This document shows positions 47,501 to 56,370 of a DNA stretch of 64,000 bases, in pieces. The translations under genes were made by a program, and so were the position numbers. Position 1 is the first letter of the stretch. Each line of letters starts with the position of its first letter. The notes beneath the pieces are model-generated. The model made no database searches. It saw only the letters and a list, made by a program, of their open reading frames with translations, and was not told where the DNA came from. The stretch comes from Owenia fusiformis (lineage: Eukaryota > Annelida > Polychaeta > Sabellida > Oweniidae): positions 32,790,166-32,854,165 of the forward strand of contig CAIIXF020000011.1 of the NCBI GenBank assembly GCA_903813345.2. Direction: 5' to 3'.

Positions 47501-50500
47501 CCATCAGATGGTATTGCTTTATTTGATGACAAACTGCCAAAAGCTCTTGCTGGGGCAATAATCTGTCGTTGTTGCTGCATTGGTTGCATAACTTGGGCTG
47601 GCTTAGCCATGGGGATGCTCTTAGCAAAAGATATCTGTGGTTCTGCTTCTTTCATCATTTGTGCAGATAACCCTGGTTTAGATTTAAATGGCATTTTACT
47701 TCTTCCTCGTCCTGATGGGGCACCAAATGTTGCTGCAGTCTGTAAAAGGTCACATGCCCTTTCTTCCAAAACAGAAAGAGAGTCTCTTTGTGCAAGATTT
47801 TGTTGGGGAGGTAAAGGCTTTTCCATAGATTTGCTCTCAGCCATACCAAATATTTTTCTATGGACAATACCTGCACTGGACTTCTCAGGACTTTGTTTAG
47901 ACATATTTTCTGCTGGAATCAACTCCTCGGAAGCCATTTTAAGCTTTGGCAGTTCCTGTGCATGAACTATCTCCTGAGTGGGAGCAAACATCTGAAGACA
48001 CATGTCATCAGATTCATTGTATACATCATCGAGATCCATGGGTTTCTTTCTCTCTGGCATTGCTTTGCTGGAACACACTTCATCATCATCATCAAAAAAT
48101 CCAAAGCCCATATCCTCATCTTCTTCACTTTCTGATTTATCTGGACATTCGCTTATCATATAAGATCGTGCAATTATATATTTTTCCACCTCCTTCTCAT
48201 CGTCACACATACTCATATCACTTAATTCTTGAGGTTCTGAGGTCCCACAATCTTCATAAGCCTCTTCACACAGCATCATGTCTGCAGAATATTCGTAGGA
48301 TGCAGAAGTTGGTGAATAAGATGGAGAAGTTGGTGAATAAGATGGAGGCAAGGCAGCATAAAGTTCAACTTGACCTGTAAATAACAAAACATAAGAACAT
48401 ACTGTAAACCATTTCATTGTTTGAAATTCTTAAAAATTGATGGCATATATATTTGTAATAAAATGGATGATTTTATGCTCTGCATAGTCTATCAATAAAA
48501 TGCGTTTATTCAGGTGATGTTTTATCCCAATCACAAAAAATAAACTTTTGAATAAATTAATTAACAATAGCAATCATATTTCTCCATAGGAGCCTCCTAT
48601 CCCCAACACATCCTCATTGAGACCATAACACCAGTCATATTTTGATTCAGGATGTCCATTATTTGTAAAAGACTGCTTAGTCAATAACACCCTTGGTATA
48701 CGCAGCTGACGAAATGGACCGGTACGGGTCAAAAGCTGGACCGGTTCGGGTTAACGGTTTTATTTGAATTTAAAACTGCCATAACTTGCTCAATATTGAC
48801 TTTTTTAGTTTCTAAGTTGAAATATATGATGTCTCTGAATGATTTTAAGTTCCCTAAATTTTTACAGATTTTTAAACGGAACAAATTCTCGAGAGAAGAC
48901 CAAAAATAGCATTTAGAGATTTTTGTTCCGTTTAAAAATCTGTAAAAATTTGGGGTACTTAAAATCATTCGGAGGGATCATAAATTCCAAATTAGACACG
49001 AAGAAGTCAATATTGAGCAAGTTATGGCTGTTTTAAATTCAAATAAAACCGTTAACCCGAACCGGTCCAGCTTTTGACCCGTACCGGTCCATTTCGTCAG
49101 CTGCGTATACCAAGGGTGAATAAAGCCATAGATAAAATTGGCAAGCTATCTTGTACTCAAAGTTTAGAGATAAAATAAATATACTATCTGTAAAAATCTT
49201 AATTAACTAGAAGGACAATAAAGGATACGAGCTATTAGGTAATCTTTTGAAATATTTAGGATTCACATTATTGCTCACATCATTCATGGCTACTAGTATT
49301 TCATCAAAACTTCCAAGATTCTGCCTTGGCTTTATTATCATGCTCTGATTTTAAGATTCTGTATCAGAGGCTGATGCCACTTATGAATATCTAACCGACT
49401 TATGTCAGATATGGATATACAACTGGTTGTTCATTTGGTTGAAATGAGGCCAAGGCTTGTGACACATATGGATGGGCAACTGGTTCTTCATTTAATTGAG
49501 ATGAAGCCAAGGCTTGTGACACATATGGATGGGCAACTGGTTCTTCATTTAATTGAGATGAAGCAAAGACTTATGACATCCATGGACCATACGACTGGAA
49601 TGTATAATTGAAATTAAAGTAAGGCTTTTGCAACTCCTCCCATCAGATGAGCTGATATCAAAGAACATATCTCATAATATCAGAGCATGTTCATTAAATT
49701 GAGTTAAAGCCAAGGCTTGTGACACACATGGATATGCAATTGTTGTTCATTTGATTGAAATGAAGTCAAGGCTTGTGACACATATGGATAGGAAACTGGT
49801 TGTTTATTTAATTGAGATGAAGCCAAGGCTTGTGACACATATGGATATGCAATTGGTTGTTCATTTGATTGAAATGAAGCCAAGGCTTGTGACACATATG
49901 GATATGCAATTGGTTGTCCATTTCATTGAAATGAAGCCAAGGCTTGTGACACATATGGATATGCAATTGGTTGTCCATTTCATTGAAATGAAGCCAAGGC
50001 TTGTGACACATATGGATATGCAATTGGTTGTCCATTTCATTGAAATGAAGCCAAGGCTTGTGACACATATGGATATGCAACTGGTTGTTCATTTGATTGA
50101 AATGAAGCCAAGGCTTGTGACACATATGGATATGCAATTGGTTGTCCATTTCATTGAAATGAAGCCAAGGCTTGTGACACATATGGATATGCAATTGGTT
50201 GTCCATTTCATTGAAATGAAGCCAAGGCTTGTGACACATATGGATATGCAATTGGTTGTCCATTTCATTGAAATGAAGCCAAGGCTTGTGACACATATGG
50301 ATATGCAATTGGTTGTCCATTTCATTGAAATGAAGCCAAGGCTTGTGACACATATGGATATGCAATTGGTTGTCCATTTCATTGAAATGAAGCCAAGGCT
50401 TGTGACACATATGGATATGCAACTGGTTGTTCATTTGATTGAAATGAAGCCAAGGCTTGTGACACATATGGATATGCAATTGGTTGTCCATTTCATTGAA

Positions 50501-53500
50501 ATGAAGCCAAGGCTTGTGACACATATGGATATGCAACTGGTTGTTCATTTGATTGAAATAATTGAGATGAAGAAAAGACTTATGACATCCATGGACCATA
50601 CGACTGGAATGTATAATTGAAATTAAAGTAAGGCTTTTGCAACTCCTCCCATCAGATGAGCTCATATCAAAGAACATATCTCATAATATCAGAGCCACGC
50701 GGTCCTAACTTCGACCGTTAATTTGAATTTTTGACCTACCGGATGTTTGGAAATCAAGGATGACGAGTCTCATACTGCACTGTTTTTCTTCAAACCTGTT
50801 CCATTCAAAGCATAACAAAAATCCCTTTCTGATGGTACATTATTCTCTTAAAAAGAGTCCTTACTTCCAGCGGCATTTTGGTCCCCAGCTGTAAGAAGCC
50901 CTTCTAACAGCTGGGGACCAAAAGGCTGCTAGAACGAGGGACTCTTTACAATAAAGCAATGCACCGACAGAAAGGCAATTTTGTTTTGCTTTTAATGGTA
51001 TAAGTTTGAAGAAAAACGGTGCAGTATGAGACTCACAATCCTTGATTCACAAGCATCTGGTAGGTCAAAAATTCAAATTAATGGTCGAAGTTAGTACCGC
51101 GTGAGAGCATGTTTCTGGTGAATCAATAAGAGGTGATAAGTATCAGAATGAGGCAAGTATTAAAGTGGGTATTTTTAATATTCACTAATAAATACAAAAA
51201 GTTGTTAATAGTTGTTAATTGCACAACTCCATTATAAAATATGTTAATTAAAGATACCCTTGAAATAATTAAGCTATTCTTATATCAGAATATGCGTGAT
51301 TATATTCTTGGCACAACTCCATCAAAATATTTTTATTTATGACATCCATTCAACTGGATGAACTTTATTTTATTAAAAAAATGTATGGTTGTAACAAAAG
51401 AAGAAAAAATTTGTTGTCAATCATTTTTAAAGAATAGACACTTGACAAGCTACATGTATCAAAAACCAGTGTGGCACAAAAGAGGGATGAATATTTGAAT
51501 GGTGAATACAAAAGAACTTTAAAGCTAAAAAGTACAGTGTACGCTTAAATGGATCATGGCTCATTTACCTTCCATAAGAGTCAGGGAGGGTTTTTAAGTA
51601 ATATAAACAATTTGTACTGGCTGTTAGGAGAAATATCAGCTTCGGACTTTTAACCCTTGGCCATTATTTCACCTAACAGGCAGTACTCATGGTCCATACA
51701 TTACATAGATCTTAATAGTAACAAAAATTCTCTTCAGACTCAATAGATAAATACTATCATCAAAGCATGTACATGAACATCCAGTATGTGTAATATGTGT
51801 CCCTTCAGAGACTCCTATATCATATATCAGCAACACCATAATCTAGTAAATTGATACTCCAGCCCTCAAGCTCTATATTTTCTGTAGACTGTTTTCAAAC
51901 TAGAAAAGCAGCAACTCTCGGGAGAAGCATGTGTTTCACCATATCATTCATCATTTTGAATATAGATAATGTAACGTCAAGCAGTAGCTATTTGTCTTCT
52001 TTTGACAAAATTTACACCCAAGACATGACATGACATCATACTCAGAAATTTTTTCTTGAGTAGAGGTCATATGATAATGTCTAAAAGTCATTAGCCTATA
52101 CAATTTGGTAATCAAACCAGTATTTGTGGTATCAGTAATTATAGTTGTTCCAAAATGGTGGCCATTTTGAATTCAGCAGCCATTTTGAAAATTCATTCTT
52201 GAGCAGGGTTTTATGCCATAAGCATCAGCAAATAAAATCTGAACCAAATCTGACAAATGCTTTTTAAGTTATCATAAATTCATAGCTTTATGTAAAAGTG
52301 GACTTTTTGACATTTTGAATTGAGCATCCACATTGGAATTCATTCTGGACAAGGGGTTCTGTGCCCATAATGTATTAGGCTTGGAAATCTAAACCAAATC
52401 TGACAAGCAGTATATGAGTTATTGTCTGGACAAATGAATAGATAAACAGATGGATGACTTCTCTATATCCCTACTCATTTTCTTCAGTGGGATAAAAAGG
52501 AAAAAATGTATAATTATTTTGATAAATAAGCACTCTTATACAACTCAGAATCAATAATGAGAAATCTTACACATTAACTGTAGCGTGATATGGTGTATTC
52601 ATTTGAGTTACATATTATAATAACTAGATAGGTGAAATTGAACAATTTAGTTCAATTCAAGACTCCAGATTCCAGTTTAAAAAGATTTTGATGAGAAAAT
52701 GAGAAATAAAATGGACAAATTTTACACTGACTTACTTTATAGATGCCATATATCAAAACTGGTTTGAATTACCTCATGATGAAAAAAACGAACACTTTTA
52801 TCATCTATTTGTCTATCACTATACCAAGTTTAAAAGCAAAATATTGAACAGTAGAGTGGTAATTGCGAAAATTAGGAAAATGACGGAACTTCGAGCAAAT
52901 TTCCCAAAATATTTTAATTTTGATAAATGTGGAGCACTTTATAATTCACCCTTTTTGGTAGTCAAAATTCTCAAAATTTGTAAAGTTCTCAAAGAGACAT
53001 AAACGGAAGAAATTGTTGGAAATACCTAAGGGGCTTAGAAAATAATTCCTCGCAAGAAATTTTGGAAGATTTGAAAGAAACTGAAAAATTTGTAAAAATA
53101 TAAATATGACTCAGATTTTGACCTTTGATATCTGAGCAAGTAGATCACCCATTTACAAATAGATTTACTAAGAAAGGAATAATAAGAATACAGGAAAAAG
53201 CAATAGACTCCAGATATTCAATCTGGAGTCTAATAATTGGCACTGATAATAGATGTGTTAAGAATAGGCAGAAACAAATCAAAGTATTGTTCATCTCCAT
53301 GGTAACCTCAAAATAGAACTGTTCAATACAATAACAATATCCTAAATACATGTAATAGCCCAAAACATGTACTACAGTCTGCAGATTACAACATAATGTT
53401 AAAGTTGTTTCATAAAGACATTTATTCATCAAACCATGAAGAATCTACGAGTATAAATGAGCATTAATGCTTATATAGAGAATTGATATTGTAGCAAAAT

Positions 53501-56370
53501 CATATTTCAAGAATTAAAGGAATATTCCTTGCCAGATCCTTTCTCTCTTGATATGGTAGCTATAATCATATATATAGTTTCCATATTTAGCAAAACATGG
53601 GAAAATGTTTTAATATGGTCAATATTGATCATTTAAAAATCTAGTGCTTATTTCCAGTGAGCTGCCATCTTTTAAGATTTCTTGCACGAAGTGATGTCAT
53701 CAACTCTCAACTTCTATAACCTTGCCCATAACAGTATAGGAAAGTAGACCAAAATCACTTCTAGACAAGTGATCATTAGCCTACTTTCTGTGCAAAAATA
53801 TTTTCAGGGCTTGTCAACTTAGAATAAAAGAAGAGATTTTCAGGAGGATTAAATAAGATACAAAGTTGAAAAAGAATATTTAGCTGGTTTTGTAATTCTT
53901 AATAGCTCCTCACCCAATGCTATATACAATGTTGAGAGTCGATGACATCACTTCCTGTGTGAAATTTCAAAAGATGGCAGCTTACTGGAATTGAGCATCA
54001 CATTTCTAAGTGATCAAATTTGACCATATCAAAACATTTTTGCGTGTTTTGCTAAACATGGCAAGCATATATATGGTTATAGCTACCATATGAGGAGAGA
54101 GATGGTTTGGCAAGGAATATTCCTTTAACGAGATACACCTTCAACTTGAATACATCACACTTACCAGGTTCATGCAGTGGTTTTATCTCAGAACCCCATC
54201 TACAAATAAAGAATACAACCTATGCTCAGAAAACATGAGCTCACCAACAAGTTCCATACACTTAAATAATAGATATGGCATACAAGAAAAATAGTGAAGC
54301 AATCAATTGATCCTTTATATGAAAATGTTATGCAATAATCAACAAATCCATATAGCAGTAAAAATTCCAAATGCATTACACAGGGTTCTCACTAGGCTTT
54401 TAGACTCTCAGAGATTCTCTTGAGTCTAAAGTCTTTAGACTCTCTTGCTCCAGAGTCTAAATAGCTTTTCTTGAGTCTTAAGTGTTTTTCTTGAGTCTAA
54501 TTTTACATTTTTGTCACATTATTTGCGGTAAAATTCTTGAGAAAATATATAAAACTGGAACCCTGTTACATGTAGATACAATTGAAGAACTGTCAAAAAG
54601 CCATTTATTACAGTAAAACACACAGTTATAATTAGGGATCAGTAAATGAGAAATGATTATTAGTTACGGTACTTTGAGACAGAATGTGGTGTCATGATTT
54701 CTACAAATACATAATTTTTCTGATTGGATATTGTCAAAGAGCTCTCGGAAAACGTCATAATTTCTGGATGATTTTTTTAGTTAAGTTTTATTTCACAGTA
54801 TAATATTTCCCATAAGTTATAATGTCCTTTTGGCTCGGCTCAAAGAGTATTATTAGTTGCCAAAGAAGATTCTCTCTTAAATGTATAATGACTAGACACT
54901 AGACACTTACAATGTGATATTGTCTCTGAGAAGTTGCATGATCCTGGTTGATTCCCCATAGCTCTCCTCACTAAGGCAGTCCAGTTCACTGATAGCATCT
55001 ACAAATGAACAATTCTACAATTGCTATCTGGTACAATTTTTATACAATGAAATGAATTTTGAGACTTAAATGTTACACATATATAAAAGAAGACTGTACA
55101 TGCAAAGAATGCTGAACTTTTAAATGAATCAAAGAGGGAAACATTGCAATTCTGATATGTAAATCATTGACACAACAGTTGAGTGATGACATTGACAGAA
55201 AACATGTTCAATTTTAATACATAGGTGGTCATGTCTTTTAATTATAAGGGCAATAACACATGCGGATGTAACATTCTTATGACATACTCTAATAACATGT
55301 TACTCACTGTCAAATGCCTCCTTAGATGTGGCATATGCTTTGTCTTTATCTTTCATGACATCATCGTAAAACACTGACAGGTTCAATTTCGTGCTTAAGC
55401 ACAGTGGGTGAGTTGGGGGTAGATCTTTCTCAGCTAATTCAATGGCTTCTTCATAACTCCTCAGAGCTTGGCTGACATAGTCACATTCCTCTTCTTTCTT
55501 GGCTTGCGCGGCAAGATCGATGACTCTTTCCTCAGTGCTCTAAATGTTTATGGACAATGTAACCAAAATACTCAGATTATCTTAATAGATTATTAGTAGT
55601 TTACAATATCAGGATTATCTCTTGGTCATTTGTCCAAGAGTCAGAGCCCCAAGAAGATATAGTATTATATTGGACTCAGGATAATCCCAATATTCCAAAC
55701 CTCGCAGAAAATAATCTATATGTTCCTTACTTGTAGTCACAATGAATACTCTAACTTTTTTTGTCAAATATATTATGCATAAGAAGTGAGATGAGTAGGA
55801 TGATCAAACTTGCACACATAAAGAATTTATCCCCAAGCAAATACAGTGTTTCCTTCTAAGCTTGTATTAGCGAATGCAACTTTCAGCTGTTGGCTACCGT
55901 ATCAACCTAATATTTCATGACCAACTAATTTAAATATGAATGGAATAGTGGCAAATACTATTCATATTAAAAAAGCTTACAATGAAGTAAAAATATATGG
56001 ATGGATCGACATGTAGCTTCTGTATAATGTTGTCCTGTATGTAAGCATTCATTTAGTGAATAAATTAACACATTACAATGTCTTGTGTGCGAATTGAACA
56101 TGATAAAGGATAGATGTGTCTGACTTAGTGCACAATTGTGAAGATCATAACACAGAAATAGAGAATTTGGACATTGTATTAAAGGAATCTGTATATTAAG
56201 TGAAAGTTAAATACATGTACATTCCATGTTATTGTAAAAATAATTACCCTTTGTGGTCTTTCATGAGTGTCACCACTATCCTTCCACGCAATGTAATCAA
56301 GAATGTCAACATTTTCCTCAGCAACCAGCTCTTCTATACTAGGGCCTTCAGACTTTGTCATGTCTTCATC
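38240..56370 (-). CDS. 14-3-3-like half domain / FG-repeat / vault-PARP-tail chimeric protein (8 exons)
   Basis: Assembled exons, 5' to 3': 56370-56248, 55539-55308, 54998-54911, 54199-54165, 48374-45852, 45655-45546, 45101-45002, 38556-38240. Every junction has GT...AG and the phases agree. From ATG 56361 the product is 1172 residues. In order: a 14-3-3 C-terminal half (about 39-148), two YSPTSPS-like heptads (about 164-180), an acidic stretch (237-256), about ten GLFG/FG proline-rich repeats (508-742), a lysine-rich nuclear-signal-like patch (about 921-928), and a C-terminal domain (about 1035-1172) like the MVP-binding end of vault PARP. No PARP catalytic, BRCT, VIT or VWA domain is visible. 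The first exon could instead be internal, because an AG acceptor precedes 56370 in frame, so more exons may lie beyond 64 kb. A vault or nuclear-pore-related scaffold role is inference. Splicing is predicted, not proven. Confidence 0.8.
38557..39073. other. Intron sequence; mariner-like end
   Basis: Contains TATAAAGGGTGTTTCATAATGAC (about 38755), which looks like one end of a mariner-type element. The other end was not found. Confidence 0.35.
39074..44082. mobile_element. 5.0 kb foldback with minisatellite loop, intronic
   Basis: The ends AGTATAGTAGGAACAAGGGG and the complement define it. Left arm 39074-40540 (about 1.47 kb) and right arm 42665-44082 (about 1.42 kb) are highly similar inverted copies: GGTTCCCATGCACCCATAAGG, TAGCTAATTTGCATTAATT and CCACTCATCAAATAAGGGAC are all mirrored. 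Each arm has an internal duplication of about 350-380 bp (for example 39240-39600 versus 39620-39980). The loop (40540-42665) is an inverted 21 bp minisatellite. No transposase. No clear target duplication. Confidence 0.9.
40540..42665. repeat. Head-to-head 21 bp minisatellite (GGCCCCCAGAAGCTATAC)
   Basis: Units of 21 bp and variants (ATGGCCCCCAGAAGCTATAC) read forward to about 41580 and in reverse afterwards. The reverse half shows a higher-order period of about 335 bp (landmark GAGGGCCACTGGGGGCC at about 41833, 42168 and 42503). Because 21 is divisible by 3, long frames appear on both strands (MAPRSYT-type, WPPEAI-type, and SFWG-type peptides). They are not treated as genes. Confidence 0.9.
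44083..44660. other. Intron sequence, nothing recognised
   Basis: AT-rich, with no exon-like frame on the minus strand and no repeat recognised. Confidence 0.4.
44670..44880. repeat. 54 bp tandem repeat, about 4 units
   Basis: Unit GTCAAAACAGAATATGCCAA ... ATTATATAATTTAGAAACATAGTGATGGCTATTTT. It lies in the long last intron of the chimeric gene. The minus-strand frame is repeat-driven. Confidence 0.85.
45002..45101 (-). CDS. Exon 7 of chimeric gene: start of vault-PARP-like tail
   Basis: Acceptor ATGATTTAG before 45101, donor GTGAGT after 45002, 100 nt. It codes for [20 protein letters not shown] followed by [13 protein letters not shown]. The GFWELT..... LG and L......GI.SLG pattern matches the start of the MVP-interacting segment of PARP4. 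Phase 0 in, phase 1 out, compatible with its neighbours. Confidence 0.85.
45546..45655 (-). CDS. Exon 6 of chimeric gene
   Basis: 110 nt between acceptor TTTTCTGTAG and donor GTAAGT. It codes for [20 protein letters not shown] and then [16 protein letters not shown]. The last helix leads into the GFWELT motif of the next exon, as in PARP4. Confidence 0.8.
45852..48374 (-). CDS. Exon 5 of chimeric gene: low-complexity and FG-repeat exon
   Basis: 2523 nt, phase 1 in and out, acceptor TTATTTACAG and donor GTATGA. It opens with [20 protein letters not shown], a CTD-like start, then an acidic [17 protein letters not shown], then about ten repeats of the type [18 protein letters not shown] with proline runs, and ends with basic [11 protein letters not shown]. 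At DNA level (46720-47335) the repeats are 84 bp units paired into 168 bp, nearly identical, so the number probably varies between individuals. The ATG at 48417 that extends this frame lies in the intron and is unlikely to be used. Confidence 0.85.
48375..48687. other. Intron sequence
   Basis: No recognised feature. Confidence 0.4.
48688..49118. mobile_element. 431 bp palindromic MITE, CACCCTTGG ends, TSD AATAA
   Basis: CACCCTTGGTATACGCAGCTGACG on the left, exact inverse on the right. The arms of about 190 bp share GACCGGTACGGGTCAAAAGC and AACGGAACAAA-type blocks. AATAA at 48683-48687 and 49119-49123 is a 5 bp target duplication. It sits in the intron between exons 4 and 5. Confidence 0.85.
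49403..50559. repeat. 57 bp minisatellite, about 18 units in two blocks
   Basis: Unit CATTTCATTGAAATGAAGCC ... AAGGCTTGTGACACATATGGATATGCAATTGGTTGTC. About 3 diverged units at 49403-49550 and about 15 near-identical units at 49696-50559. 57 is divisible by 3, giving a 289-codon frame on each strand. Intronic and not considered coding. Confidence 0.9.
49551..49686 (+). repeat. 136 bp flank duplication, copy 1
   Basis: AATTGAGATG to CAGAGC, including CCATGGACCATACGACTGG. Repeated at 50560-50695 with few changes. This copy preserves the empty site of the MITE at 50696. Confidence 0.85.
50560..50695 (+). repeat. 136 bp flank duplication, copy 2
   Basis: Second copy. It is interrupted exactly at CAGAGC by the MITE 50696-51103, after which AGAGCATGTT continues as in copy 1. 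Confidence 0.85.
50696..51103. mobile_element. 408 bp palindromic MITE, CACGCGGT ends, TSD AGAGC
   Basis: CACGCGGTCCTAACTTCGACC on the left and its inverse GGTCGAAGTTAGTACCGCGTG on the right. The inner hairpin is CAGCTGGGGACCAAAA/TTTTGGTCCCCAGCTG. AGAGC at 50691-50695 and 51104-51108 is a 5 bp duplication, confirmed by the uninserted copy at 49682-49691. Confidence 0.9.
51104..53513. other. Intron sequence with dispersed repeat at 52030-52500
   Basis: 52030-52500 carries degenerate units (GTGGCCATTTTGAATTCAGC, TTCTTGAGCAGGG, AATCTGAACCAAATCTGAC) related to 32110-32625 and ends in CTATATCCCTACTC...GTGGGATAAA. The rest shows no exon on either strand. Confidence 0.5.
53518..54124. mobile_element. 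607 bp palindromic MITE with TTAA target duplication
   Basis: AGGAATATTCCTTGCCA at the left and its inverse at the right, each bordered by TTAA (53514-53517 and 54125-54128). The inner arms share AAGATGGCAGCT and GATGACATCACTTC. TTAA duplications point to piggyBac- or Kolobok-type mobilisation. Confidence 0.8.
54165..54199 (-). CDS. Exon 4 of chimeric gene (35 nt linker)
   Basis: Acceptor TTATTTGTAG before 54199, donor GTAAGT after 54165. It completes the Leu of ITL and adds [11 protein letters not shown], ending one base into the next Gly codon. The Trp is the conserved end of the last 14-3-3 helix. Confidence 0.8.
54390..54520. repeat. GAGTCTAA-rich simple repeat
   Basis: TTTAGACTCT and CTTGAGTCTAA recur about eight times in both orientations. 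Intronic. Confidence 0.6.
54911..54998 (-). CDS. Exon 3 of chimeric gene: last 14-3-3 helices
   Basis: 88 nt, acceptor TTCATTTGTAG, donor GTAAGT. It codes for [20 protein letters not shown] and then QLLRDNIT. This is the signature region of 14-3-3 proteins ([22 protein letters not shown]), including the Asn that contacts the phosphopeptide backbone in canonical members. Confidence 0.9.
55308..55539 (-). CDS. Exon 2 of chimeric gene: central 14-3-3 helices
   Basis: 232 nt, acceptor AACATTTAG, donor GTGAGT. It codes for [40 protein letters not shown] and [14 protein letters not shown].......N.SVFY and the A...AFD pattern are diagnostic of 14-3-3. The start ([18 protein letters not shown]) is diverged. 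The basic residues of the N-terminal half that bind phosphate are not encoded in any exon I can see. Confidence 0.9.
56248..56370 (-). CDS. First visible exon of chimeric gene
   Basis: 123 nt, phase 0, donor GTAATT after 56248. It codes for [20 protein letters not shown], then [18 protein letters not shown]. It is acidic and matches no part of 14-3-3 that I recognise. If ATG 56359-56361 is the start, GAT GAA GAC and the TTATTATAG upstream belong to the leader or its splice site. Confidence 0.6.

Noticed and set aside
45739-48417. 892-codon ORF starting at ATG 48417 (hydrophobic [15 protein letters not shown] start, signal-peptide-like)
   Set aside because: The first 14 codons lie upstream of a good acceptor (TTATTTACAG), and the frame also runs past a good donor at 45851. 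The exon reading joins 14-3-3 and vault-PARP-like exons in phase.
49751-50677. 289-codon ORFs on both strands
   Set aside because: They follow a 57 bp minisatellite. No start context, domain or splice support.
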